A stretch of DNA of 64,000 nt from Streptomyces gilvus (GCF_022513565.1 NZ_JAKWBE010000022.1:62001-126000), one strand, 5' to 3'. Positions 25,372-33,912 are shown, counted from the first letter of the stretch. Translations and numbers: made by a program. Notes: a model not told the origin generated them from the sequence alone.

Positions 25372-26312
25372 CCGCCGTCATCGACAAGCCGCCCACGGAC
25401 GAGCGGACGCCGTTCCGGTGGGCCGCGCCGCCCCGGCCGTCCTGGGAGGAGGAGCCCCGCAAGGCCGGCCTGGCCGGCAAGGGGCTGGTCCTGACCCTGG
25501 CCTGCCTCGGCATCCTCTTCCCGATCTGGATCGTGGTCGTCACCAGCCTGTCCTCCCGGAAGACGATCGACCAGGCGGGCGGACTGGTCATGGTCCCCAA
25601 GGGCATCACGTTCATCGCGTACCGGGAGCTGCTGAGCGGGGGCCAGGTCACGCGGGCCGCGGTCATCAGCGTGCTGGTCACCCTGTTCGGAACGCTGTTC
25701 TCGATGGCCGTGTCCGTGCTGTGCGCGTACGGCCTCTCCCGCGTCGACTCGCTCGGCCACCGCTGGCTGCTGATGCTGCTGCTGGCGACCATGTTCTTCA
25801 GCGCCGGGCTCATCCCGACGTATCTGCTCGTCCAGTCCCTGGGCCTGACCGACAGTTACCTCGCGCTGATCCTGCCGAGCGCGGTGAGCGTCTTCAACAT
25901 CCTCGTGCTGCGCGGGTTCTTCATGGGGATCTCGCCGGAACTCATCGACAGCGCGCGGATCGACGGCGCGGGTGACTTCCGGATCCTCCGGCAGATCGTG
26001 ATGCCGCTGTCGCGGGCCGTGCTCGCGGTGATCACCCTGTTCTACGCCGTCGGTTACTGGAGTGCGTGGTTCAACGCGTCGCTGTACCTGAACGACCAGA
26101 ACAAGATGCCCCTGCAGAACGTCATGATCCAGCTGGTGCAGAAGCAGGAGGCGCCGGTGGGGCTGGGGCAGGCGATCAAGACGGGGGAGCTGTCGGGGCT
26201 GGCCGTGCAGATGGCGGTGATGGTGATGGCGCTGCTGCCGGTGGCTGTGCTGTCGCCGTTCGTCCAGAAGCACTTCAAGAAGGGCATGTTGACCGGAGCG
26301 GTCAAGGGGTGA
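25368..26312 (+). CDS. Sugar ABC permease, second subunit (LplC-like)
   Basis: A 314-residue permease translationally coupled to its partner: GTGA at 25368–25371 is both start and preceding stop. It has six membrane segments; the EAA-type loop is DSARIDGAGDFRILRQIVMP (about residues 197–216). NASLYLNDQNKMPLQNVM is the hallmark loop of the YtcP/LplC group. After its stop the operon is interrupted by a dispersed repeat (26371–26420) before the GH74 relic and GH42 gene. Confidence 0.9.
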   Translation: MTAVIDKPPTDERTPFRWAAPPRPSWEEEPRKAGLAGKGLVLTLACLGILFPIWIVVVTSLSSRKTIDQAGGLVMVPKGITFIAYRELLSGGQVTRAAVISVLVTLFGTLFSMAVSVLCAYGLSRVDSLGHRWLLMLLLATMFFSAGLIPTYLLVQSLGLTDSYLALILPSAVSVFNILVLRGFFMGISPELIDSARIDGAGDFRILRQIVMPLSRAVLAVITLFYAVGYWSAWFNASLYLNDQNKMPLQNVMIQLVQKQEAPVGLGQAIKTGELSGLAVQMAVMVMALLPVAVLSPFVQKHFKKGMLTGAVKG

Positions 26313-26370
26313 CCGGGGCGCCTCTTGGGCGGGGGTCTTCGGTCGTCTGGCGGCTGCGGGTTCGTCGTGG

Positions 26371-26420
26371 TTGGTCGCGCCCACGCGGCGGAGCCGCATA
26401 TCGATACAGCCCCGCGCCCC
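26371..26420 (-). repeat. Dispersed intergenic repeat, copy A
   Basis: Read on the minus strand this 50-bp segment differs by only two bases from 51741–51790. It contains the small dyad GCGGCTCCGCCGC. Beyond the 50 bp both copies share ACCCGCAGC. It lies between the permease and the GH74 relic. Two nearly identical non-coding segments 25 kb apart in opposite orientation mark it as a mobile or conserved small interspersed element. Confidence 0.8.
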
Positions 26421-26464
26421 TGGGTAAGTCTGCCCACTCCTTCTCACACAGTGAGGTATGTGTC

Positions 26465-26923
26465 ATGCGCGCGTCCGGGTTGAGTCGTCGTGCCGTTCTT
26501 GCGGGTACCGCCGCTGCTGCCGCAGTGCCGTTTCTCTCCCGGGGCGCCGAAGCAGCCGAAGTCGGCGCCGGTCGTCCCGCCTACCGGCGGCGCAACGCCG
26601 TCATCGGGGGGACCGGGTTCGTCACCGGGGTGCTGTTCCATCCGTCCTTCTCGAAGGTCGACAGCTGCTGGGCCTCGTACACCCTCGGCTTCGGGAAGGC
26701 GGCCGACGGGGCGGACTACCCGGCGATCTACCAGGTGGGTTCGACCGAGAGCATCACCGCCGTCCACCGCTCCGACGACGGCGCCAGGACCTGGGTGCGG
26801 ATCAACGACGACCGGCATCAATGGGGCTACATCGGCGATGTGATCGTCGGTGACCCCCGGGTGTACGGGCGGGTCTACCTCGCCACCAACGGGCGGGGGA
26901 TCCAGTACGGGGAGCCCGTCTGA
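26465..26923 (+). pseudogene. GH74 xyloglucanase collapsed to its two ends
   Basis: The 152-codon frame starts with a Tat signal (LSRRAVLAGTAAAAAVPFLS) and the first GH74 repeat, NAVIGGTGFVTGVLFHPS. It then jumps directly to the family's C-terminal part: LGFGKAADGADYPAIY, RSDDGARTWVRINDDRHQWG and GDPRVYGRVYLATNGRGI. Full GH74 catalytic modules have about 700–750 residues in two seven-bladed propellers, so some 600 residues and both catalytic Asp regions are missing. The junction near 26640–26660 is in frame. It was probably a secreted endo-xyloglucanase of this locus and now can have no such activity. The stop overlaps the GH42 start, so it may still be translated to couple GH42. Confidence 0.82.
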
Positions 26924-28893
26924 TGCCGGGGCTCGGCGACGCCACCCGTGGCCGCGTCCTCTTCGGCGGCGACTACAACCCGGAGCAGTGGCCCGAGGAG
27001 ACCTGGCACGAGGACGTCCGGCTGATGAAGGACGCCGGCGTCAACTCCGTGACCCTCGGCGTCTTCTCCTGGGCGAAGCTCGAACCCCGGCCGGGGGAAC
27101 GGGACTTCGGCTGGCTCGACCGGCTGATGGACCTCCTGCACGAGGGCGGCATCGGTGTCGTCCTCGCCACCCCGACCTCCTCGCCGCCGCCCTGGCTGGG
27201 CCACCTCCACCCCGAGACCCTGCCCCGCGACGAGGACGGCCGGGTCGAGTGGTGGGGCGGACGGCAGCACTTCTCGCACTCCAGCGCCGTCTACCGCCGC
27301 TACGCCGCCGCCATCACCGAGGACCTCGCCGCCCGCTACGGCGGCCACCCCGCCCTCACCATGTGGCACATCAACAACGAGTACTGCACCTACGACTGGG
27401 GCGACGAGGCCGCCGCCCGCTTCCGCGACTGGCTGCGGACGCGGTACGGCACGCTCGACGCCCTCAACTCAGCCTGGGGAACCGCCTTCTGGAGCCAGGG
27501 ATACGGGGCGTGGGAGGAGGTGCTGCCGCCGCGGCACGCCCACTATCTGAAGAACCCCGGGCAGGTGCTGGACTTCAAGCGGTTCACCTCCGACATGCTC
27601 CTGGAGTGCTACGTCGCCGAGCGGGACATCGTCCGCCGGCACTCCCCGGCCCACATCCCCGTCACCACCAACTTCATGCCGCTGTGGGCCGGACAGGACG
27701 CCTGGCGCTGGGCCGAGGAGGAGGACGTCGTCTCCGTAGACCTGTATCCCGACCCACGTGACCCGTTCGGCGCCCAGCACGGCGCCCTCGTCCAGGACAT
27801 GACCCGCTCGCAGGCCCGGGGTCCCTGGATGCTGATGGAGCAGGCGGCCGGGCCGGTGAACTGGCGGGGCGTCAACCACCCCAAGCCGCGCGGACTCAAC
27901 CGGCTCTGGTCGCTCCAGGCCGTCGCCCGCGGCGCCGACGCCGTCTGCTACTTCCAGTGGCGGCAGTCACGGCAGGGCGCGGAGAAGTTCCACTCCGGGA
28001 TGGTCCCGCACGCGGGGGAGGAGGGGCGCACCTTCCAGGAGATCAAGCAGATCGGTGCCGAACTAGCGCGGCTCGCCCACCGAGTGACGGGCAGTCATGT
28101 GGACTGCGACATCGCGATTCTTCACGACTGGCACTCCTGGTGGGCCGGTTCCCATGAGGGGCGGCTCTCCACCGAGGTCGACCACCCGCAGCTCCTCACC
28201 GCCTGGCACCGGGCGCTCTGGCAGGCCCACCTTGCCACCGACTTCGCCCACCCCGAGCACGACCTCACCGCGTACAAGCTGGTCGTCGTCCCGCACTCGT
28301 ACGCCCTCACGGACGCGGCGATCGACAACCTCCTCTCCTACGTCCGCGGCGGCGGCACCCTCGTCTGCGGCTTCCTGACCGGCGTCGCCGACCAGGACGA
28401 CCGGGTGCGCCCCGGAGGCATGGACGCCCGGCTGCGCGCACTGCTCGGCATCCGCACGCTGCACGAGTGGTGGCCGCTGGACGAGGACGAGACGGCCGAG
28501 ACCGACCGGTTCCGCGGGATCCTGTGGTCGGAGGAGATCGACCCCGCCGAGGACGCCTCCGTGGAGGCCGTCTACAAGGGCGGGGAACTCGACGGCCTGC
28601 CCGCCGTGCTGCGCAACGGCCGTGCCTGGTACGTCTCCACGCTCCCCGAACCGCACGCGCTGCGTGCCCTGCTCGCCGGGATCGCGGCCGAGGCGGGGGT
28701 CCGTCCCGTCCTCGACGGTCTGCCGGACCAGGTCGAGGCGGTCCGCCGCGGCGATCTGCTCTTCCTGCTCAACCACGGCCGGGAAGCGGTGGCCGTGGAG
28801 GTGCCGGGCAGCCGTCACGACCTGCTGACGGGGGCGCAAGTCGGAGGCGAGGTCATGCTCGGCAGGTACGGCGTGGCGGTGTTGGCCCCATGA
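26923..28893 (+). CDS. GH42 beta-galactosidase
   Basis: A 656-residue glycosidase with no signal peptide, so cytoplasmic. The GH42 opening FGGDYNPEQWPEETW, the acid/base Glu (about residue 153) in MWHINNEYCTYDW and the nucleophile Glu (about 306) in MLMEQAAGPVNW are intact. A trimerisation domain (about 390–595) and C-terminal beta domain follow. It would remove galactose from imported xyloglucan fragments after or before alpha-xylosidase action. ATG 26923 overlaps the relic's TGA (ATGA), so translation may depend on ribosomes finishing the relic. Confidence 0.92.
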   Translation: MPGLGDATRGRVLFGGDYNPEQWPEETWHEDVRLMKDAGVNSVTLGVFSWAKLEPRPGERDFGWLDRLMDLLHEGGIGVVLATPTSSPPPWLGHLHPETLPRDEDGRVEWWGGRQHFSHSSAVYRRYAAAITEDLAARYGGHPALTMWHINNEYCTYDWGDEAAARFRDWLRTRYGTLDALNSAWGTAFWSQGYGAWEEVLPPRHAHYLKNPGQVLDFKRFTSDMLLECYVAERDIVRRHSPAHIPVTTNFMPLWAGQDAWRWAEEEDVVSVDLYPDPRDPFGAQHGALVQDMTRSQARGPWMLMEQAAGPVNWRGVNHPKPRGLNRLWSLQAVARGADAVCYFQWRQSRQGAEKFHSGMVPHAGEEGRTFQEIKQIGAELARLAHRVTGSHVDCDIAILHDWHSWWAGSHEGRLSTEVDHPQLLTAWHRALWQAHLATDFAHPEHDLTAYKLVVVPHSYALTDAAIDNLLSYVRGGGTLVCGFLTGVADQDDRVRPGGMDARLRALLGIRTLHEWWPLDEDETAETDRFRGILWSEEIDPAEDASVEAVYKGGELDGLPAVLRNGRAWYVSTLPEPHALRALLAGIAAEAGVRPVLDGLPDQVEAVRRGDLLFLLNHGREAVAVEVPGSRHDLLTGAQVGGEVMLGRYGVAVLAP

Positions 28894-29081
28894 CCATCGC
28901 GCACGGTACCCGGGAACCCCCACGAAGCGATCGCGGTGATCCGCCCCACCCGGACCAACGCGTCGAACTCCGGACTTCCTCCGGCGCGCGACCGCTCGAC
29001 CCCGTCGCCGGAGAAGACCGCGTCCTCACTCTGGGGGCGTGGTAACCCCCGCAATCTCCCCCCACCCATGGAAGGGACACC

Positions 29082-29795
29082 ATGGCACACAGCACCCTGC
29101 GCAAGGTCACCATGGCCGTGCTGGCCCCGGCGATGGCCCTCGGCGCCACCGTCGGCCTCGCCTCCGCCCCCGCCTCCGCCGCCGTCTGGAGCTCCTGCGA
29201 CCAGTGGGGCAACACCACGCTGAACGGCTACACGCTCTACAACAACATCTGGGGCTCCGGCGCCGGCAGCCAGTGCATCTGGGCCAACTCCGGCACCAAC
29301 TGGGGCGTCAACGCCAACCACCCCAACACCGGCGGCATCAAGTCCTACCCCAACGCCAAGAAGGTGATCAACAAGTCGATCACCTCGCTCGCCTCGCTCA
29401 CCAGCAGCTACAACGTCTCGGTCCCGTCGTCCGGCGCCTACAACACGTCGTACGACATCTGGGACACCGGCTACAAGTACGAGATCATGCTCTGGGTCAA
29501 CAAGACCGGCGCCGTGGGCCCGCTCGGCACCTCACAGGGCACCGTCACGCTCGGCGGCCACACCTGGACCGTCTACAAGGGCAACAACGGCTCCAACGAC
29601 GTCTTCTCCTTCGTCCGCACCTCGAACTCGACCTCCGGCACCGTCAACGTCCTGCCCATCCTGAAGTGGATCAAGGACACCAAGGGCTGGTTCGGCAACG
29701 TCACCATCGGGGACCTGCAGTTCGGCTTCGAGATCACGTCGTCGTCCGGTGGCCTGAACTTCACCGTCAACAGCGAGAGTGTCAGCAGCAGTTGA
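29082..29795 (+). CDS. Secreted GH12 endo-beta-1,4-glucanase/xyloglucanase
   Basis: A 237-residue protein with a Sec signal peptide (about residues 1–34, cleaved after SAPASA) and a single GH12 jelly-roll. Catalytic Glu residues are about 134 in YKYEIMLWVN and 217 in GFEITSS; the usual NNIWG, NWGVN and YDIWDTGYKYE motifs precede. GH12 enzymes cut cellulose, beta-glucan or xyloglucan outside the cell. With the GH74 lost, it is the only endo-acting glucanase left in this locus. There is no carbohydrate-binding module. The 188-bp upstream gap holds a partial operator-like CGAAGCG near 28921, too weak to call. Confidence 0.9.
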   Translation: MAHSTLRKVTMAVLAPAMALGATVGLASAPASAAVWSSCDQWGNTTLNGYTLYNNIWGSGAGSQCIWANSGTNWGVNANHPNTGGIKSYPNAKKVINKSITSLASLTSSYNVSVPSSGAYNTSYDIWDTGYKYEIMLWVNKTGAVGPLGTSQGTVTLGGHTWTVYKGNNGSNDVFSFVRTSNSTSGTVNVLPILKWIKDTKGWFGNVTIGDLQFGFEITSSSGGLNFTVNSESVSSS

Positions 29796-29829
29796 CCCGA
29801 CGGCGGGCAGGCCGGGGTTTGATGAGCAC

Positions 29830-30405
29830 ATGCGCATCACCACCCCCCTGACTCTGAGCACCACAGCGATCGCCGCCGCCGCGCTGCTCGTCCTGCCGGG
29901 CACCGCGACGGCGGCCCCCGCGTCCGCACCGCTGCTTCCCGTGGTCTCCCTGGCCGCCGAACGCGTCGCCACCGCCGACCTGGTGGCCGCCGCCAAGTGG
30001 GGCACCGACAGCCCCATCGACGACCCGGCCCGCGAGCAGCAGGTCCTGGACACGGCTGCCGCGCAGGCCCAGCGGATCGGCGCCGACCCCGACGAGATCC
30101 GCCGTGTCTTCCGCGACCAGATCGAGGCCAACAAGATCGTCCAGCGGGCCCTCTACGCCCGCTGGACGGCCCACCCGGACCAGGCGCCGACCACGAAGCC
30201 GGACCTGAACGTCGTCCGCCAGACCATCAACCGCCTCAACACCGACCTGGTCCAGGCCGTCGCCGACTCCACCCCGGAGCGCGGTACCGCGCTCTGCCGC
30301 CCGGAACTCGCGGTGGCGGTCACCGAGGTCTCCCACGAGCAGCACGCGGACCTCCTGCACACGGGGGCCCTGGTACGGTCACTGGCCTCCTTGTGCCGTG
30401 ACTGA
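29830..30405 (+). CDS. Secreted chorismate mutase (AroQ-gamma)
   Basis: A 191-residue protein with a Sec signal (about residues 1–26, ending GTATAAPA). The all-helical AroQ-gamma mutase domain follows: LVAAAKWGTDSPIDDPAREQ, FRDQIEANKIVQRALYARW and LNTDLVQAV. It corresponds to the secreted *MtCM type, in which two Arg, a Lys and Gln/Glu residues bind chorismate. It converts chorismate to prephenate outside the cytoplasm, where no such substrate is normally expected. ATG 29830 is chosen because the signal peptide begins there. Only 34 bp separate it from the GH12 stop; it converges on the GH31 gene. Confidence 0.85.
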   Translation: MRITTPLTLSTTAIAAAALLVLPGTATAAPASAPLLPVVSLAAERVATADLVAAAKWGTDSPIDDPAREQQVLDTAAAQAQRIGADPDEIRRVFRDQIEANKIVQRALYARWTAHPDQAPTTKPDLNVVRQTINRLNTDLVQAVADSTPERGTALCRPELAVAVTEVSHEQHADLLHTGALVRSLASLCRD

Positions 30406-30431
30406 CCCCCGGGTTTCCGGCCACGCCGGAC

Positions 30432-32489
30432 TCAGGGGCGCGGCGACTCCTCCGCAGCGATCGGAAGCCGCGCCCCGTCCCGCAGGAACAGCGGGATACG
30501 GTCCAGCGGCGCGTCGACCGTCACCGCCGAGCCGCCCTCGTACACCTCACCCGTCCACGCGTCCGTCCACGTCGACCCCGCCGGCAGATACGCGCTGCGG
30601 ACGGTCGCACCCGCCTCCAGCACGGGGGCCACCAGCAGGTCGCGTCCGAACAGATAGGCGTCGTCGACCGACCAGGCCGCCGGATCCTCCGGGAACTCCA
30701 GGAACAGCGGCCGCATCACCGGCAGCCCCTCCTCGTGCGCCTCCCGCATGACCTCCAGCACGTACGGCCGCAGACGCTCACGCAGGCGCAGATACCGCTC
30801 CAGGATCGCGCCCGCCTCCTGCCCGTACGACCAGACCTCGTTCGGACCGCCGGTCATCTCCGGGCCGAGCGGCATCGCCGGGTCACGGAAGCCGTGCAGC
30901 CGCATCAGCGGGGACAGCGCCCCGAACTGGAACCAGCGCACCATGACCTCCCGGTACGCCGGGTCGTCGGGGTCGCCGCCGTGGAAGCCGCCGATGTCCG
31001 TGTTCCACCAGGGGATGCCGGACAGCGCGGTGTTCAGCCCCGCCGCGATCTGCCGCCGCAGCGTCGGGAAGTCCGTGCCGATGTCCCCGGACCACAGGGC
31101 CGCGCCGTAGCGCTGACTGCCCGCCCACGCCGAGCGGTTGAGGGTGACGACCTCCTCGCCCTCGGCCCGCAGACCCTCGTGGAACGTCCGGGAGTTCTCC
31201 GCCGGATAGATGTTGCCGACCTCCAGCCCCGGCCCCGCCCAGTACCGCAGGTTCTCCTGGAATCCCGGCTTCAGCTCGGGCTCGCAGGCGTCCAGCCAGA
31301 ACGCCGTGATGCCGTACGGACGCAGGTAGTTGTCCCGCACCCTCGACCACACGAACTCCCGCGCCTGGGGGTTCGTCGCGTCGTAGAAGGCGACCTGGAC
31401 CGTCGACGCGACCTGCTTGTCCGGCCAGTCGGCGTGCGCCATCGGCCCGTACTGCGTGCCGATGAAGTAGCCCCGCTGCTCCATCACCGGATGGTTCTCG
31501 CTGAGCGGCGACACGGACGGCCACACGCTGACCACCAACTTGATGCCGAGCTCGTCCAGTTCACGGACCATCGCCGCCGGGTCCGGCCACTCGGCCGGGT
31601 CGAACCGCCACTCGCCGAGGTGCGTCCAGTGGAAGAAGTCGCACACGATCGCGGAGATCGGCAGCCCCCGCCGCTTGTACTCCCGTGCCACCTCCAGGAG
31701 TTCGTCCTGCGTCCGGTAGCGGAGCTTGCACTGCCAGAAGCCCGCCGCCCACTCCGGCAGCATCGGCGTCCGGCCCGTCACCGCGCTGTAGCGGCGCTGA
31801 CCGTCAGCCGGGCTGCCCGCGGTGATCCAGTAGTCGATCTGCCGCGCCGAGTCGGCCACCCACCGGGTGCCGTTCCCGGCCAGCTCCACCCGGCCGATCG
31901 CCGGGTTGTTCCACAGGAAGGTGTAACCGCGGCTGGAGGACAGCACCGGGATGCCGACCTCGGCATTGCGTTGCACCAGGTCCAGGACCAGCCCCTTCTG
32001 GTCGAAGCGGCCGTGCTGGTGCTGGCCGAGCCCGTACAGCCGCTCGTCGTCGTAGGCGGCGAAGCGCTGCTCCAGACGGTGATGGCCGTTGCCCACGGCC
32101 GTGTACAGCCGCGACCCCGGCCACCAGAAGTGTGCCCGCTCCTCGGCCAGCACCTCGCTGCCGTCCTCGGTGCGCAGGAAACGGACCAGGCCCTCGGCGC
32201 TCACCTCGACGGTCAGCGCGCCGACGGTCAACCGCCCCTGCCCGTCATCGATCTTGACGCTGCTCTCGGTGGCCGGCGCCACCTCGAGGAGCGCGCCCGG
32301 CAGCCCCTCGAGGACCGGCCCGCCGAGCCGGGCGCGCACCCGGACCGCGTCCGGGCCCCACGGCTCGACGCGCAGGGTCTCCTGGCGGCCGCTCCACTCC
32401 AGCGCGCCGTCCCGCTCACGGAAGGTGCCGACCGTGGGGGACGACTGCGCGAGGCTGACCTGATGCCGCTGATCGGCGGGCTGGTTCAC
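30432..32489 (-). CDS. GH31 alpha-glycosidase, probable alpha-xylosidase
   Basis: A 685-residue cytoplasmic glycosidase. The GH31 catalytic nucleophile is Asp about residue 400 in FWLDACEPE, and the acid/base Asp lies in WSGDIGTDF. LYGLGQHQHG, GFWQCKLRY and PWWNTDIGGF complete the family pattern. In a locus with GH12, GH74 remains, GH42 and GH3, removal of alpha-1,6-xylose from xyloglucan oligosaccharides is the best reading; alpha-glucosidase is possible. GTG 32489 behind GGGAG is preferred to GTG 32531, which has no ribosome-binding sequence. It follows the LacI gene by 55 bp in the same direction and is probably co-transcribed. Confidence 0.9.
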   Translation of the reverse strand: MNQPADQRHQVSLAQSSPTVGTFRERDGALEWSGRQETLRVEPWGPDAVRVRARLGGPVLEGLPGALLEVAPATESSVKIDDGQGRLTVGALTVEVSAEGLVRFLRTEDGSEVLAEERAHFWWPGSRLYTAVGNGHHRLEQRFAAYDDERLYGLGQHQHGRFDQKGLVLDLVQRNAEVGIPVLSSSRGYTFLWNNPAIGRVELAGNGTRWVADSARQIDYWITAGSPADGQRRYSAVTGRTPMLPEWAAGFWQCKLRYRTQDELLEVAREYKRRGLPISAIVCDFFHWTHLGEWRFDPAEWPDPAAMVRELDELGIKLVVSVWPSVSPLSENHPVMEQRGYFIGTQYGPMAHADWPDKQVASTVQVAFYDATNPQAREFVWSRVRDNYLRPYGITAFWLDACEPELKPGFQENLRYWAGPGLEVGNIYPAENSRTFHEGLRAEGEEVVTLNRSAWAGSQRYGAALWSGDIGTDFPTLRRQIAAGLNTALSGIPWWNTDIGGFHGGDPDDPAYREVMVRWFQFGALSPLMRLHGFRDPAMPLGPEMTGGPNEVWSYGQEAGAILERYLRLRERLRPYVLEVMREAHEEGLPVMRPLFLEFPEDPAAWSVDDAYLFGRDLLVAPVLEAGATVRSAYLPAGSTWTDAWTGEVYEGGSAVTVDAPLDRIPLFLRDGARLPIAAEESPRP

Positions 32490-32544
32490 GAAGGGTGCTC
32501 CCGGAAGGTCGTGCGGGTGCCCGGCGGACACCCAGAAGCGGGGT

Positions 32545-33564
32545 TCAGGAAATACGGCCGGCGGGAGCCGGACCCGTACTCGCCCGGACCGTCAACTCGG
32601 GTGCGATCAGCACCACTTCGTCCGTGCCCCGGCCGTCGAGCTTGGCGACCAGGTGCTCCACGGCGTACCGGCCCATCTCCTGTGCGGGGATGGCCACGGA
32701 CGTCAGCCGCACCGAGGCCTGGACGGCGACCTGCTCCGGACAGACCGCCACCACGGACACGTCCTCGGGAACGGCACGGCCCTGCTGGCGCAGCAGGGCG
32801 AGCAGCGGCTCCACCGCCGACTCGTTCTGCACGACGAACCCGCTGGTGCCCGGGCGCTCGTCCAGGATGCGGGCGAGCGTCACGGCCATCGCGTCGTACC
32901 CGCCCTCGCACGGCCGGTGCAGCAGCCCCACCCCCAACTCCTGGGCGCGCGAGCGGAGTCCGTCCAGCGTGCGTTCCGCGAAACCCGTGTGCCGCTCGTA
33001 GACCGCCGGGGCCTCGCCTATGACAGCGATGTCACGGTGACCGAGCATCGCCAGATGCTCCACACACAGTGCGCCGGTCGCCCGGAAGTCCAGGTCGACG
33101 CAGGTCAGACCGGTCGTCTCGGCGGGCAGCCCGATCAGCACCGACGGCTGGTCTGTGCCGCGCAGCAGCGGCAGCCGCTCGTCGTCGAGTTCGACGTCCA
33201 TCAGGATCATCGCGTCCGCCAGCCCGCTGCCGGTGACCCGGCGGACCGCGTCCGGGCCCTCCTCGCCGGTCAGCAGCAGCACGTCGTACCCATGGGTGCG
33301 GGCCGTCGTGGCCACCGCGATGGCGATCTCCATCATCACCGGCACATACATGTCGGTGCGCAGCGGGACCATCAGCGCGATGATGTTCGACCTGCTGCTG
33401 GCGAGCGCCCGGGCGCCCGCGTTCGGGTGGTAGCCGAGCTCGCGGATGCTCTGCTCGACCCGCTGCCGGGTGGTCGCGGAGATGGACCGCTTGCCGCTGA
33501 GGACATAGCTCACCGTGCTCGCCGAGACTCCGGCGTGCTGGGCGACCTCGGCGAGGGTGACCAT
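32545..33564 (-). CDS. LacI-family repressor of the glucan locus
   Basis: A 339-residue regulator. The helix-turn-helix TLAEVAQHAGVSASTVSYVLSG (about residues 3–24) is followed by hinge helix PNAGARALASSRSN and a periplasmic-binding-protein-like effector domain. ATG 33564 with GGAGAG 8 nt upstream is preferred over TTG 33576. Operators at 33582 and 33673 flank its own promoter, and the same palindrome sits at the GH3 and importer promoters. It should therefore repress the whole locus, itself included, until an imported oligosaccharide binds. The effector is not deducible. Confidence 0.92.
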   Translation of the reverse strand: MVTLAEVAQHAGVSASTVSYVLSGKRSISATTRQRVEQSIRELGYHPNAGARALASSRSNIIALMVPLRTDMYVPVMMEIAIAVATTARTHGYDVLLLTGEEGPDAVRRVTGSGLADAMILMDVELDDERLPLLRGTDQPSVLIGLPAETTGLTCVDLDFRATGALCVEHLAMLGHRDIAVIGEAPAVYERHTGFAERTLDGLRSRAQELGVGLLHRPCEGGYDAMAVTLARILDERPGTSGFVVQNESAVEPLLALLRQQGRAVPEDVSVVAVCPEQVAVQASVRLTSVAIPAQEMGRYAVEHLVAKLDGRGTDEVVLIAPELTVRASTGPAPAGRIS

Positions 33565-33581
33565 CCAGCTCTCCAAGCGGT

Positions 33582-33595
33582 GTGAAGCGCTTCGA
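33582..33595. promoter_or_regulatory. LacI-type operator, leader of the lacI–GH31 transcript
   Basis: GTGAAGCGCTTCGA matches the 14-bp operator TCGAAGCGCTTCGA at 12 positions. It lies 18 bp upstream of the repressor's start codon and about 40 bp downstream of the −10, suiting a roadblock or a looping partner for the site at 33673. Confidence 0.75.
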
Positions 33596-33636
33596 CAGTG
33601 CGCATGACTGACAGGGGTGGGTGTGAGGGTGGTTCG

Positions 33637-33665
33637 ACACTAGCTCTGCCGCCCCTGGGTGTCCA
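33637..33665 (-). promoter_or_regulatory. Promoter of the lacI–GH31 operon
   Basis: On the minus strand TGGACA (33665–33660), a 17-nt spacer and TAGTGT (33642–33637). Operators lie on both sides, 91 bp apart centre to centre, which allows repression by looping. Confidence 0.65.
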
Positions 33666-33672
33666 TAGTCAG

Positions 33673-33686
33673 TCGAAGCGCTTCGA
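33673..33686. promoter_or_regulatory. LacI-type operator upstream of the lacI promoter
   Basis: A perfect TCGAAGCGCTTCGA just upstream of the −35 of the repressor promoter. It is the fourth copy of the palindrome in the locus. Confidence 0.85.
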
Positions 33687-33727
33687 CAGCTTTTCTCGTG
33701 CGAAACGCGCCGGTGCCGTGGGGGGTC

Positions 33728-33741
33728 AGACCGAACGGTCT
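33728..33741. promoter_or_regulatory. TetR-type palindrome before the acyl-CoA dehydrogenase
   Basis: AGACCG-AA-CGGTCT is a perfect 6-2-6 dyad in the gap upstream of the acyl-CoA dehydrogenase. GACCG/CGGTC arms are common in operators of TetR regulators of fatty-acid genes. A direct repeat ATCGGGTAG (33835 and 33849) lies further downstream, around a possible −10 TACGAT at 33845. No cognate regulator is in the window. Confidence 0.45.
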
Positions 33742-33912
33742 CCCGGAAAGACGTCCGGCGCAACTCCGCGGACCGGCCCGGCGCGGACGCCATTGGGCCG
33801 ATCGGCTGCGCGAAGGGTGGTGGGGTCGCCCGCTATCGGGTAGATACGATCGGGTAGCACCCGTCGGTAACCATAACGGTCCAAGATCCCGATTCGCGGC
33901 GAGGTGAGCCTC

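Noticed and set aside
28918..28932. CGAAGCGATCGCG before GH12 as a LacI operator
   Set aside because: It has the left half-site only, with no symmetry; regulation of GH12 by the repressor is left open.
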